From assembly GCF_009295825.1 (NCBI RefSeq), contig NZ_WHKF01000002.1, forward strand, positions 930,001-994,000: a DNA stretch of 64,000 nucleotides, given 5' to 3'. This document shows positions 26,645 to 38,444 of this stretch, piece by piece. Source of the stretch: Marinifilum sp. N1E240. GTDB taxonomy: Bacteria > Bacteroidota > Bacteroidia > Bacteroidales > Marinifilaceae. The stretch's first letter is position 1. Each line of letters begins with the position of its first letter. The translations under genes were made by a program, and so were the position numbers. The notes below the pieces were generated by a model. The model saw only the letters and a list, made by a program, of their open reading frames with translations. It did not search any database and was not told where the DNA came from.

Positions 26645-26680
26645 AATCAAAAAAGGCCTTCCAAATGGAAGGCCTTTTCA
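26645..26680. terminator. Bidirectional terminator between the fluoride operon and icd
   Basis: AAAAGGCCTTCC (26651-26662) and GGAAGGCCTTTT (26667-26678) form a perfect 12-bp stem with loop AAAT. It has A runs on one side and T runs on the other, so it can stop both the plus-strand operon and the minus-strand icd. Confidence 0.9.
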
Positions 26681-26702
26681 ATATATTTAATCGATACTAA
26701 TA

Positions 26703-28961
<2,259 letters not shown>

Positions 28962-29098
28962 TTATAGTCTGTAAAATCTAGTCTTAAATCCGACATAATC
29001 TCTGTCTAAATTCAAGGTAAACATAGATATTTTTTTTATTTCCCGATTTAAAAGAGCTTATTTTTTAACGATTTTTTTCTTTAATTACAATCTATTGA

Positions 29099-29134
29099 AA
29101 ATTAGGCTCCTGCAGTAAAACAGAAGCCTAATTT
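29099..29134 (-). terminator. Likely terminator of dnaX
   Basis: AAATTAGGCT (29099-29108) and AGCCTAATTT (29125-29134) pair perfectly, with CTG/CAG extending the stem inward. It lies 40 bp beyond the dnaX stop; the T tract on the minus strand is weak. Confidence 0.65.
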
Positions 29135-29173
29135 GTATTAAATTGTATATGCTATATATCATGTTTTCTCTTT

Positions 29174-30937
29174 TTACTCGAAATCGAGTGAAAGTTTTTG
29201 CTTTAGTACACCTAAAACCGGATTTTTCTTACACAAATAGTTGAATCTATCTGTGTCTGTAAATACCCTTTTTGTAGTTTTAGTTTGTGACATTTTTGTT
29301 TCCAATTCTATCTCCTTATTACTGAAAACACGTCTTAAATGATTTTGTAATTCTACCCTTACTCCATTAATATCATCGCCCTGTAATGGATTGCTAACTT
29401 TTAAAATCACCTTATTATCTATTACTTCAGGTTGATTCACCGTAAGAGCCAAACGAATTCTGTCGCTCTTTCCTTTTATCTGTACAAACTCTTTAAGTTG
29501 TTTAAAGGCTTGTGCCTGATTCAAAGGAATATTCTCTGATACGGCTACAAGATCAACTTTCTCCTTTTCCTGATAGTTTGGCTTAGATATAGTCTTGGGT
29601 CTTTGTATCCCCGTTTTTAAAGCTTGTTTAATAGATACTGTTGGTGTGTATGCATTTCTTGAAACACCTGTTTGTATTTTAGGCTCTGTAGGTTCAACTT
29701 TTACCTGTCCATTCCCATTAGAAGGTGCTTGCTGACTTACAGGATTACTTGCTTTAGTTTGAGCAGGCAAATCTTCACGTCCCTCAACAATAATCTTTAA
29801 AAGTTTCTTGGTGTTCTTTTTTAAACTAGTTCCTTTTTTTTTTGATTCAATTATCTGGGACAATTGAATTAAACTTAGCTCTATTAATAAACGTGGATTT
29901 TGACTGGATTTGTAACCAATATCACATTGGTTTAATATTTTGAGTGATTCATACAAAAAGTCGACTGGACACTTTTTTGCCTGCTCTATGTATTTTTGTT
30001 TTACACTATCGCTTACTTCCATCAGTTGAATGGTCGCAGGATCTTTTCCTACCAATACATCCCTGATATGTCCACTTAAGCCACCTACAAAATGATGACC
30101 ATCGAAACCTTTCTCAAAAATCTCGTTCAACATTACTAAAACGTCAGTGACTTTTCCCTCCAGAGATGCATCAACAATTTTAAAGTAATAATCGTAATCC
30201 AAAACATTCAAATTCTGAATTACATTTTCGAAAGTAATTTCTTTACCCGAGAAACTAACAATCTGATCGAAGATAGACAAAGCATCTCTCATGGCTCCAT
30301 CAGCCTTTTGAGCGATTACATTTAATGCTTCTTCATCGATATTTACAGATTCTTTTTGTGCAATGTTCTGCAAATGCTTTACTGCATCATCTACTTTTAT
30401 CCTGTTAAAGTCGAAAATTTGACAACGTGATAAGATGGTAGGAAGAATTTTATGTTTTTCGGTAGTAGCTAATACAAATATAGCATGCGCTGGTGGTTCC
30501 TCAAGTGTTTTCAGAAATGCATTAAATGCAGATGCCGATAACATGTGAACCTCGTCTATTATATATATACTATAGGAACCTATTTGAGGTGGTATTCTCA
30601 CCTGATCAATTAAGGTACGAATATCGTCAACCGAATTGTTCGATGCTGCATCCAACTCGTGAATGTTATAAGAACGATTTTCATTAAAAGCCTTACACGA
30701 CTCACACTCGTTGCACGCTTCAAAATCGGAAGAGATATTTGAGCAATTTATTGTTTTTGCAAAGATTCGTGCACAAGAAGTTTTACCTACTCCTCGCGGA
30801 CCACAAAACAAATAGGCATGAGCCAAATGATTGTTTTTGATCGCATTCTTAAGGGTTACGGTAATAGAATCCTGCCCTACTACTGTTGAAAAAGCAGAAG
30901 GACGATATTTACGTGCTGAAACAATAAAATTCTCCAT
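29174..30937 (-). CDS. dnaX: DNA polymerase III subunit tau (gamma by slippage)
   Basis: A 587-aa clamp-loader ATPase. Walker A is GPRGVGKTSCARIFAKT near residue 45, the zinc module has four cysteines between 64 and 81 (C-N8-C-x2-C-x2-C), Walker B is YIIDEVHMLS near 123 and the sensor/SRC motif ATTEKHKILPTILSRCQIF near 157. Domain III ends near 360. Directly after, codons 365-368 contain ten A in a row (29834-29843 on the plus strand as T10); adding or losing one A leads to a stop within two or three codons, giving a gamma-like product of about 370 aa. See findings. Confidence 0.95.
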   Translation of the reverse strand: MENFIVSARKYRPSAFSTVVGQDSITVTLKNAIKNNHLAHAYLFCGPRGVGKTSCARIFAKTINCSNISSDFEACNECESCKAFNENRSYNIHELDAASNNSVDDIRTLIDQVRIPPQIGSYSIYIIDEVHMLSASAFNAFLKTLEEPPAHAIFVLATTEKHKILPTILSRCQIFDFNRIKVDDAVKHLQNIAQKESVNIDEEALNVIAQKADGAMRDALSIFDQIVSFSGKEITFENVIQNLNVLDYDYYFKIVDASLEGKVTDVLVMLNEIFEKGFDGHHFVGGLSGHIRDVLVGKDPATIQLMEVSDSVKQKYIEQAKKCPVDFLYESLKILNQCDIGYKSSQNPRLLIELSLIQLSQIIESKKKGTSLKKNTKKLLKIIVEGREDLPAQTKASNPVSQQAPSNGNGQVKVEPTEPKIQTGVSRNAYTPTVSIKQALKTGIQRPKTISKPNYQEKEKVDLVAVSENIPLNQAQAFKQLKEFVQIKGKSDRIRLALTVNQPEVIDNKVILKVSNPLQGDDINGVRVELQNHLRRVFSNKEIELETKMSQTKTTKRVFTDTDRFNYLCKKNPVLGVLKQKLSLDFE

Positions 30938-31096
30938 ATAATATTATAAATCGACTAGCGATTGATTGTCTTTTTTCGAAGTTCAAATATACAGAATCAA
31001 TCCAAATAAATCACCAAAGAATTGAGAAGAATTTTCAATAAAATCTTAATGAATTCATGACAAATTGGTTATAAAATAATCAGGATATCTGTATTA

Positions 31097-31133
31097 AGAA
31101 AAAGAGACTTCCTTAAAGTAAGAAAGTCTCTTT
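31097..31133 (-). terminator. Terminator of the RelA gene
   Basis: AAAGAGACTT (31124-31133 read on the minus strand) pairs with AAGTCTCTTT (31101-31110), 13-nt loop, followed by TTTTTC. It lies about 80 bp after the stop at 31211. Confidence 0.8.
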
Positions 31134-31210
31134 AATATCTCTTGATTTGGGAGTCGGAATTACATTCGGAGTCTCAAACTAATAACTGTTTACTGATGAT
31201 TATTCATTGT

Positions 31211-33406
31211 TTAAGCCACCGTATCGTAACGAGAAACACGATGAACTCCTTTCAACCTTTTCAATTTCACAATCAAAGTATTCAAATGATCCGTATTAGA
31301 AACTACAACCGTTAAATGCCCTTCGAAAGTTCCTGCATTTGATTCTACCGAGATAGATCTCATTTGCACGCGTAAATCTTTGGTGATTACTTCTGAAATA
31401 TTGGTAATCATTCCCAATTCATCGTCGCCTGTAATATGAAGAATTGCTTGGTAAGATGCAGCACCTTTTTCTGTCCAATTGGCTTTCACAACCCGGTAAG
31501 GATATCTGCTCTGCATTTCCTTGGCATTTGAACATCCCAAACGGTGAATTCGTATGCCTTTACCTATGGTCACAAAACCAAAAATATCATCACCAAAAAT
31601 TGGATTGCAACATTTTGCAAGAGTATAATCTACATTGGCAATGGTTTGATCTACAATTAAGACATCTTCGCCCTCACCTTCCACTTTTCTCTTGCTATAA
31701 TCCGGCATTTCTTCCGGAGCAAGTACTTCTTCTTCCTTTTCTTCTCGAGTTAAAACCTCCTTAATTTCAGATAAATCATGAATTTCAGTGGCAATACCAT
31801 AATACAAATCTACAGCCAATTTGTACTTGTACTCTGCCATTAACTTTCGCGTATTTTCATCGCAAAACTCAATCTTCCAATTCTTCATCCTTCGCTTAAG
31901 TGTCTCTTTTCCGAGATCAGCTTCCTTAAGCATTTCTTCTTTCATCGACTGGCGAATCTTGTTCTTCGCTTTGTTAGAAATTACAAAGTTCAACCAATCT
32001 GGTTTTGGCTTTTGAGAGTTGGAAGTGGTAATAGCAACCTGATCCCCATTTTTTAACACCTGACGAATGGAAACATTTTTTTGATTTACCGTTCCTCCAA
32101 TACATTTCCCCCCTAAATCGGAGTGAATTGAATAGGCAAAATCGAGTAAGGTTGCACCGGAAGGCAGTTGTTTTAAATCACCTTTTGGTGTAAAAACATA
32201 TATCTCTTTATTATATAGATCAGCTTTAAACTTATCAATCAAATCAATTGAATTGCTTTCCTGACTTTCCAATACCTCACGAATATCCTGCAACCAATTG
32301 TCAAGTCCACCCTCTCCTTTACCACCTTTGTATTTCCAGTGCGCCGCGAATCCTTGCTCTGCAATCTTATTCATTCGCTTCGAACGAATCTGTACTTCTA
32401 CCCAACGATTTTGAGGACCCAATACCGTTGTATGTAATGATTCATATCCATTTGATTTTGGTATTGTAATCCAATCTCTCAAGCGTTCTGGATTTGGGCG
32501 ATACAAATCGCTTACTGCAGAGTAGACTTTCCAGCACTCCGATTTCTCTTTCTTTGCTGAAGCTTTTAAAATAATACGAATCGCGAAAATATCATAAACT
32601 TCCTCAAACTCCACCTGCTTTTTCTTCATTTTATGAAGAATAGAAGCTATGGTTTTAGTTCGAGCCTTAATCTTATATTTTATTCCTTGCGAATCAAGTT
32701 CGTTTTTGATAGGATCAACAAAATCATGAATGAACTGAGCACGCTGTTCTTCCGTATCCTTAAGTTTTTGAACAATCTCGAAATAAATCTCTGGTTTCAA
32801 ATAACGCAAAGCCAAATCTTCCATATCAGACTTCACATTATACATGCCCAAGCGGTGAGCCAAAGGAATGTAAAGAAATTCAATTTCTTTAGCCAAATCA
32901 ATTTGTTCTTGCTTAGGCTTGTGCTCCATATTACGCAAATGGAATAAACGATCAGCTAAAATGATTAAAACCACTCGCACATCGTCTGCAAAGCTCAATA
33001 ATAACTTTCTAAAATTTTCGGAATGCTGAGTTAATCCCTGATTGTAAATATCAGTTACCTTAACAAGACCAGTAATAATTTGTGCCACTTTAGAACCAAA
33101 TAATTCGGTAACTTCATCAATATTGACATGTTCTTTCTGAACGATATCATATAAAAGAGCACAAATAACTGATGTTCTCCCTAATCCTAATTCTTCAACA
33201 ACTATTTGAGCTACAGAAAGTGAGCGGTAGATAGCAGGATCACCATTACTTCTTCTTTCCCCCTCATGATCTTGTAAGCTTAAATCAAAAGCTTTTCTTA
33301 CCAATTTGATATCTGCTCTGGAAACAATGTTCCTACAGGTCTTAAGTAAGTGTTTATACCTATATAATATTTGCCTTCTTTCTTCTTCTCTATTGAATTC
33401 TGTCAT
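31211..33406 (-). CDS. relA: RelA-type (p)ppGpp synthetase with degenerate hydrolase domain
   Basis: A long RelA/SpoT homologue of 731 aa when read from MTEFNREEERRQ (a start 10 codons earlier is possible). Order: HD hydrolase domain (40-190), synthetase (240-390), TGS (KEIYVFTPKGDLKQLPSGAT near 405), zinc/helical region and C-terminal ACT. The synthetase keeps RLRDWITIPKSNGYESLHTT and EVQIRSKRMNKIAEQG. The hydrolase has lost key residues: the first His is Arg (IYRSLSVAQ), HD is YD and the ED pair is QK (LLYDIVQKEH), and Asn148-equivalent is His (DRLFH). It is probably a synthetase only, making the stringent alarmone from GTP/GDP and ATP. Confidence 0.92.
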   Translation of the reverse strand: MTEFNREEERRQILYRYKHLLKTCRNIVSRADIKLVRKAFDLSLQDHEGERRSNGDPAIYRSLSVAQIVVEELGLGRTSVICALLYDIVQKEHVNIDEVTELFGSKVAQIITGLVKVTDIYNQGLTQHSENFRKLLLSFADDVRVVLIILADRLFHLRNMEHKPKQEQIDLAKEIEFLYIPLAHRLGMYNVKSDMEDLALRYLKPEIYFEIVQKLKDTEEQRAQFIHDFVDPIKNELDSQGIKYKIKARTKTIASILHKMKKKQVEFEEVYDIFAIRIILKASAKKEKSECWKVYSAVSDLYRPNPERLRDWITIPKSNGYESLHTTVLGPQNRWVEVQIRSKRMNKIAEQGFAAHWKYKGGKGEGGLDNWLQDIREVLESQESNSIDLIDKFKADLYNKEIYVFTPKGDLKQLPSGATLLDFAYSIHSDLGGKCIGGTVNQKNVSIRQVLKNGDQVAITTSNSQKPKPDWLNFVISNKAKNKIRQSMKEEMLKEADLGKETLKRRMKNWKIEFCDENTRKLMAEYKYKLAVDLYYGIATEIHDLSEIKEVLTREEKEEEVLAPEEMPDYSKRKVEGEGEDVLIVDQTIANVDYTLAKCCNPIFGDDIFGFVTIGKGIRIHRLGCSNAKEMQSRYPYRVVKANWTEKGAASYQAILHITGDDELGMITNISEVITKDLRVQMRSISVESNAGTFEGHLTVVVSNTDHLNTLIVKLKRLKGVHRVSRYDTVA

Positions 33407-33715
33407 AATTTTCTCACTTAAACAAGAAATATTCACACATCGGCATTTTTACGAAAAATGTTATAAGCCCTGTCTTAAAATTAATCGACATAAAGCATGT
33501 CGTTTTTTTAGCTCACTAAAAGTATAAAAGCTATTAAATAATGACAAGTGGATTAATACTTTTTAACGTATTTAAAACATTATAGAATTTACAAAAAAAA
33601 TAGCAGACATTCTAGTTTATCTCATTATCAATTCATTGCCATTTTATTCTGATAGGTATGCAAAAAACTGCACGGATTTGCTAAATTTGTTAGCTCAGGA
33701 AGCAAAAAATAGCGA
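33407..33715. other. Divergent intergenic region between relA and hemD
   Basis: 309 bp, AT-rich, with promoters expected in both directions. A -7 like TAAATTTG at 33682-33689 lies 26 bp before the hemD start. No gene seen. Confidence 0.5.
33682..33689 (+). promoter_or_regulatory. -7 element (TAAATTTG) of the hemD promoter
   Basis: Fits TAnnTTTG and lies 26 bp before the hemD start codon. No exact -33 TTTG at the usual distance. Confidence 0.5.
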
Positions 33716-34420
33716 ATGTACTCAACTGATTCAAATCGTATACTTTTTACAAGAAACTTATCGGATGGTCATTATGATTTCGGTAATAAAATTGGACTTC
33801 AATTAAGCGATCATGCCTTTATTGATATAAAAATTAACACTCTCGGGCAAAGAGAAATTGAATTACTTGAATCAGAATCGAAAGCCGAATGGATATTTAC
33901 AAGTCGGAATGCAGTAAAGAGTCTTGCACCGATTCTATCTAAATTAGTTCTTGATGAGAACCACAAGGTTTATGCAGTTGGAAAAAAAACAGCAGAAGAA
34001 CTATCCAAAATTGGTTTGCAAGCCATAGTTCCATCAACTCATAATGCAAGGGCTTTGGTTGAATTGTTAGAGAAAAACAAAGCGGAAAGCTACATTTATT
34101 TCTCAGGTAATATTCGGAAAAATACGATCGTTAATTTCTTTACAGAAAATGATTTAACCTATGAAGAAATTGAGTGCTACAAAACTAGCTTAATTCAACC
34201 TGAAATTGATGTTGATAATTTTGATGCCATTTGCTTTTGCAGTCCAAGTGCAATTGTTAGTTTTTTTAAAAAATACAAGCTTAAAAGTCCTGTTCCATGC
34301 ATTGCCATTGGCAATTCATCCGCAGTTAAGCTATTAGATTATACCGAGCATGTCGTAATGTCTGAAAAGGCTAACATCTACTCCATGCTTGAAATTTGTA
34401 ATGAATATTTAAACTCATAA
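33716..34420 (+). CDS. hemD: Uroporphyrinogen-III synthase
   Basis: A 234-aa two-domain HemD. Though the family is poorly conserved, the landmarks are visible: ILFTRNLSD at the start, EWIFTSRNAVKSLAPIL near residue 59, VYAVGKKTAEELSKIGLQAI near 88, YFSGNIRKNTIVNFF near 123 and FDAICFCSPSAIVSFFKKY near 170. It cyclises hydroxymethylbilane to uroporphyrinogen III. hemL follows after 11 bp. Confidence 0.88.
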   Translation: MYSTDSNRILFTRNLSDGHYDFGNKIGLQLSDHAFIDIKINTLGQREIELLESESKAEWIFTSRNAVKSLAPILSKLVLDENHKVYAVGKKTAEELSKIGLQAIVPSTHNARALVELLEKNKAESYIYFSGNIRKNTIVNFFTENDLTYEEIECYKTSLIQPEIDVDNFDAICFCSPSAIVSFFKKYKLKSPVPCIAIGNSSAVKLLDYTEHVVMSEKANIYSMLEICNEYLNS

Positions 34421-34431
34421 AATAACACACT

Positions 34432-35724
34432 ATGTACCAGTACAAAAGAAGTTCTGAACTTTTCGATGAAGCAAACAAATACATTCCAGGAGGAGTAAAT
34501 TCGCCTGTTAGAGCTTTTAATTCGGTAGGTGGGACTCCTGTTTTTATCGAAAAAGCAAAAGGAAGTATTCTTACTGATGCTGATGGAAACGAATATATCG
34601 ACTACATTTCGTCATGGGGGCCAATGATCTTAGGACATGCATACCCTAAAGTTATTGATGCAATTAAGGCTAAGGTTGAAGATTCAACCTCATTTGGCGC
34701 ACCTACAGCCTTAGAAATTGATATTGCCAAGTTAATTGTTGATATGGTTCCAAATATCGATAAAGTAAGAATGGTAAACTCGGGAACGGAAGCATGTATG
34801 AGTGCAATTCGTGTTGCCAGAGGATATACCGGACGAAATAAATTTATCAAATTCGAAGGTTGTTATCACGGACATGCTGATTCATTTTTGATTAAGGCAG
34901 GTAGTGGAGCCAGTACCTTTGGTGTACCAAATTCCCCCGGCGTTACTCCTGGAACTGCTAATGACACTTTAACGGCAAAGTACAATGATATAGAAGCGGT
35001 AAAACAATTAGTAGAAGAAAATAAAAGTGAAGTTGCCGCTATTATAATTGAAGCCATTGCTGGTAACATGGGATGTGTACTTCCTAAGAAAGGATTTTTG
35101 GAAGATCTACGTGAACTTTGCGATAAAGAAGGCATTCTATTGATATTTGATGAAGTAATGTCGGGCTTCCGCTTAGGAAAAGGTGGTGCTCAGGAATATT
35201 TTGGTGTGAAAGCCGATTTGGTCACCTTTGGTAAAGTAATTGGAGGTGGAATGCCGGTAGGTGCTTATGCTGGTCCTGATGAAATTATGAAAGTAGTTTC
35301 TCCTGTGGGTCCAGTTTATCAAGCTGGAACTTTATCTGGAAATCCAATTGCTATGATAGCAGGATATACTCTATTAAAAGAGTTGAATGAGAATCCTCAA
35401 TATTTTACTGAACTTGCTGATAAAACCGAATATCTTCACAAAGGATTGGATAAAGTATTGACTGAATCTGGATTCGATTATAAAATCAATCGATGCGGCT
35501 CTATGATCAGCGTATTCTTTACAGATACTGAAGTTGTAGATTTTGATACAGCAGCAACAGCCAATAATGAAAAGTTTCCTAAATTTTTCCATGAAATGTT
35601 GAAAAGAGGTATTTACCTTCCACCTTCATCTTTCGAAAGTTATTTCTTATCTAATTCATTAACTTACGAAATGTTGGATAAAACCATTCAGGCAGCTAAA
35701 GAATCTTTAGAAGCAATGAAATAA
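34432..35724 (+). CDS. hemL: Glutamate-1-semialdehyde 2,1-aminomutase
   Basis: A 430-aa PLP enzyme of aminotransferase fold class I. The PLP lysine is in [20 protein letters not shown] (about residue 267), preceded by [12 protein letters not shown] (about 236). The start [20 protein letters not shown] and SPVRAF is typical of HemL. It converts glutamate-1-semialdehyde, the HemA product, to 5-aminolevulinate. Co-transcribed with hemD; the other heme genes lie about 5-9 kb downstream on the minus strand. Confidence 0.96.
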   Translation: MYQYKRSSELFDEANKYIPGGVNSPVRAFNSVGGTPVFIEKAKGSILTDADGNEYIDYISSWGPMILGHAYPKVIDAIKAKVEDSTSFGAPTALEIDIAKLIVDMVPNIDKVRMVNSGTEACMSAIRVARGYTGRNKFIKFEGCYHGHADSFLIKAGSGASTFGVPNSPGVTPGTANDTLTAKYNDIEAVKQLVEENKSEVAAIIIEAIAGNMGCVLPKKGFLEDLRELCDKEGILLIFDEVMSGFRLGKGGAQEYFGVKADLVTFGKVIGGGMPVGAYAGPDEIMKVVSPVGPVYQAGTLSGNPIAMIAGYTLLKELNENPQYFTELADKTEYLHKGLDKVLTESGFDYKINRCGSMISVFFTDTEVVDFDTAATANNEKFPKFFHEMLKRGIYLPPSSFESYFLSNSLTYEMLDKTIQAAKESLEAMK

Positions 35725-35730
35725 AAACTC

Positions 35731-35761
35731 TTGAGGGTCTCGCTCTAAGTGAGACTCTCAA
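35731..35761 (+). terminator. Terminator of hemDL
   Basis: TTGAGGGTCTCGCT (35731-35744) pairs with AGTGAGACTCTCAA (35748-35761) with two G-T wobbles and a 3-nt loop, directly after the hemL stop. The T tract is weak. Confidence 0.7.
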
Positions 35762-35853
35762 TAATACTCTATACTAAGACTCCTTTAGAAATTAGTATTT
35801 CTGCCATAATTTGAGAAACATTTGGCATACAAACCTAACCAAACCCCAGCGAA

Positions 35854-36795
35854 ATGATTATAACGAAAGAACACTTACTAGAAACCCACAAAAGAATAAA
35901 GCCATTTATTCACAGAACTCCTGTTATGAGTTCTCAGCTAATCAACGAAATTGTCGGAGCTGAAATCTATTTTAAGTGTGAGAATTTTCAGAAAATGGGT
36001 GCTTTTAAAATGCGTGGCGCAACCAATGCCATTCTTCAATTGACAAAAACAGAGAGAGAATTTGGCGTTGCGACTCATTCATCGGGTAATTTCGCTCAAG
36101 CATTGGCTTTAGCTGCAAAATTGCAAGGCATAAAGGCATATGTGGTAATGCCATCGAACGCTCCAGAAATTAAGAAAACTGCGGTAAAAGGCTACGGTGG
36201 TGAAGTAATTGAATGTATACCAACTTTAGAAGCCCGAGAAACAACCTTAAATGAGGTAGTGAATAAAACTGGTGCTATTTTTCTTCATCCTTATAATGAT
36301 TATCAGGTAATACAAGGGCAAGGAACGGCTGCAATGGAATTATTTGAAGAACATGACGATTTAGATACTCTTTTTGCACCAGTTGGTGGTGGTGGATTAC
36401 TTGCAGGAACCGCTTTGGCAGCACATCATTTTTCATCACAAACACAAGTAATCGCTGGTGAACCAATGGGTGCTGATGATGCATGGCAATCGCTTCAGAA
36501 AGGTGAAATTGTTCCTCAAACCAATCCTAAAACCATAGCTGATGGATTGCTAACATCCTTAGGAGATAAAACTTTCCCAATAATTAAGGAGCATGTAAAA
36601 GAGATTGTTCGTGTTGAAGAAAACGAAATAATTGAAGCTATGCGATTAATTTGGGAGCGAATGAAACTTATTGTTGAACCATCGAGTGCCGTCGCGCTTG
36701 CTGCATTAGTAAAGCACAAAGAAAAATATCAGGGAAAGAAAATTGGAGTCATCCTTTCTGGTGGTAATGTACAGCTAAGCAAATTGCCATTTTAA
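35854..36795 (+). CDS. Threonine/serine dehydratase family PLP enzyme
   Basis: A 313-aa fold-type II PLP enzyme. The PLP lysine is Lys52 (NFQKMGAFKMRGA), the phosphate-binding glycine loop is PVGGGGLLAGT near 176, and the end is GVILSGGNVQLSKLPF. There is no C-terminal ACT-like regulatory domain, so it is of the catabolic threonine dehydratase / serine racemase type. Which substrate it prefers cannot be read. It is followed after 14 bp by a HEAT-like gene. Confidence 0.9.
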   Translation: MIITKEHLLETHKRIKPFIHRTPVMSSQLINEIVGAEIYFKCENFQKMGAFKMRGATNAILQLTKTEREFGVATHSSGNFAQALALAAKLQGIKAYVVMPSNAPEIKKTAVKGYGGEVIECIPTLEARETTLNEVVNKTGAIFLHPYNDYQVIQGQGTAAMELFEEHDDLDTLFAPVGGGGLLAGTALAAHHFSSQTQVIAGEPMGADDAWQSLQKGEIVPQTNPKTIADGLLTSLGDKTFPIIKEHVKEIVRVEENEIIEAMRLIWERMKLIVEPSSAVALAALVKHKEKYQGKKIGVILSGGNVQLSKLPF

Positions 36796-36809
36796 ATTAT
36801 TAATGATTC

Positions 36810-37322
36810 ATGGATTTAGGAAAATTACTTGATCCCTTTCCCATTAAGAAAGAAGCTGAATTAGTTGCCCAAAGCATTGCCGAAGATCCTAAACACATTC
36901 AAGCTTTATGGGAAATTTGTATTAGTGATCAAAAACACTCCTGGCGTTCCACTTGGTTAATGGATAAAGTTTATGATATTGCGCCAGAATTGGTTCGTCC
37001 TTATATTCCCAAAATGATAAAACTGATTCCTACACTCGAAAACGAAAGCAAACAAAGGCAATACTTAAAATTAATCAGTTCAGAACCTCTCCCTAGGAAC
37101 ATCTCGGGGGATTTTATCAATCGCTGTTTCGACTTATTAATTTCATCGACAACTGCTATTGCTGTAAAAGTTCATGCCATGCAAATCCTCTACAATTTCT
37201 CACAAAAAGAACCAGACATTAAAAATGAACTGGCTCTTATTATTGAAGAACAAATGGAAAATGGCACCGCTGGCTTTTGCTCAAGAGGAAGGAAAATTTT
37301 AAAGAAAATAAATACCTCCTAA
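36810..37322 (+). CDS. HEAT-repeat-like helical protein, unknown function
   Basis: A 170-aa all-helical cytosolic protein. Repeating helix pairs with Pro at the turns (VAQSIAEDPKHIQALWEICI, YDIAPELVRPYIPKMIKLIP, TTAIAVKVHAMQILYNFSQK) resemble HEAT/ARM repeats such as those in the DNA alkylation repair family, but without its catalytic residues. It is probably co-transcribed with the dehydratase gene. It ends 3 bp from the convergent tail tube gene. Confidence 0.6.
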   Translation: MDLGKLLDPFPIKKEAELVAQSIAEDPKHIQALWEICISDQKHSWRSTWLMDKVYDIAPELVRPYIPKMIKLIPTLENESKQRQYLKLISSEPLPRNISGDFINRCFDLLISSTTAIAVKVHAMQILYNFSQKEPDIKNELALIIEEQMENGTAGFCSRGRKILKKINTS

Positions 37323-37325
37323 GTT

Positions 37326-37784
37326 CTATCCATTCGAAATTGTTATTCCTTCGTATGCTATTTCAATCGTTTCTATAGCAACTTCATTACCATCCGATTT
37401 TAAATCGGTACCAGTTATTTTTGTTGGCCAGGCATTTTCCAATACCCAGACCATTGTAGGATCACCACCTTCATCTAATAAACTGATCGTTACAGACACG
37501 CGCTTTATCGTATTCATTTTAATTTGAGAATACCAATCCCAAAATTTATTGTCAGATTTAAAGATCCCCTTTTTCATTGTCACATTACCAGTTTTTTTAA
37601 TACACGGTATTTTAATCGTTGAAAATTCTGGGCTATCACCATGTCTGTATTCTATTGGTTGTGCTTCTGTATCGAGTCCGGAAACTTCTTGAAAGGACAT
37701 TACCTCGCAATCCCATTTAACTTCAAAATGAAATTTTGGCATTGGCCATACATTTGTTGATTGAGCTGATCCATCATCTGCCAT
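37326..37784 (-). CDS. Phage-like tail tube protein (gp19 family) of a contractile injection system
   Basis: A 152-aa tube subunit of the T4 gp19 / eCIS Afp1-Pvc1 type. Family marks: PKFHFEVKWDCEVMSFQEVS then GLD at 18-40, IEYRHGDSPEFSTIKIP at 43-59, KKGIFKSDNKFWDWY at 70-84 and the closing VAIETIEIAYEGITI. The gene is intact. No other phage or injection genes are found except a collapsed sheath gene 35 bp upstream (37820-38102), so this seems to be the last whole gene of a lost injection system. Confidence 0.88.
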   Translation of the reverse strand: MADDGSAQSTNVWPMPKFHFEVKWDCEVMSFQEVSGLDTEAQPIEYRHGDSPEFSTIKIPCIKKTGNVTMKKGIFKSDNKFWDWYSQIKMNTIKRVSVTISLLDEGGDPTMVWVLENAWPTKITGTDLKSDGNEVAIETIEIAYEGITISNG

Positions 37785-37819
37785 AACTATTTTATTTAAA
37801 ATTTATAATTCCTTTTGTC

Positions 37820-38102
37820 TTATGATTTCTGCATCTGTTGCTGAAAAGTAATCTCAATAAATTTAGCTGGTCTTGTGATAGCAACCAATATTATAATTCT
37901 CAGATATCATTGTTTCATTTAAACCAACATAAACACTAAATGCATCATCAGAAACTGCTCCTGTCACCCAGCCCTTGCTCCCATTTTCAGATTTTTCTGT
38001 ATAACTCACGATTGCGGTCACTGATATACCTGCATACACTTAAGAATTAGAAAAAGGATTTTTTTCTTCAATATAAGACTCAGATATTTTCAATGTTCCT
38101 AT
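37820..38102 (-). pseudogene. Contractile tail sheath protein, collapsed pseudogene
   Basis: Minus-strand translation gives the sheath N-terminus and C-terminus with nothing between. From 38102: ATA GGA ACA TTG (in place of ATG GCA ACA), then LKISESYIEEKNPFSNS, an in-frame TAA (38040-38042), then VYAGISVTAIVSYTEKSENG, which match the sheath start (LKTPGVYIEE...AFIGYTEKA). After SKGWVTG the text jumps to the sheath end, AVSDDAFSVYVGLNETMIS, shifts frame near 37875-37890, and finishes LVAITRPAKFIEITFQQQMQ and KS-stop (37820). So the start codon is lost, and there is an internal deletion of more than 1 kb, a stop and a frameshift. Confidence 0.85.
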
Positions 38103-38444
38103 AATTAAGAATTACACGTTTTAAATATAGTCAATTACATCAATTTAAGCATATCTTTTAATAACATATTAATTAAATCACATTACAAGAAAATTCAATT
38201 TTAAAATTAACATTAATTTATTAACTTTTCATTTAAGTCGTCACTTAACTACATTTCACATCACATAAGGATCTTACATATTGATATTTACAGCACCACA
38301 AACACAATACTCTTAGTTTTATCCAATCAAAAAACCATAATTACATTAACACTAACAAACAAAATTCCTAATAATTTTTTATTTATCAGTAAAATATCAC
38401 TAATTTGCATATTGTACAATTAAGAAATTTCAGAATAGATATTA
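38103..38444. other. Very AT-rich intergenic stretch
   Basis: 342 bp between the sheath remnant and the SPOR-like gene. No translation of injection-system genes was recognised beyond 38102, and no clear promoter. Composition is among the most AT-rich in the window. Confidence 0.5.
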
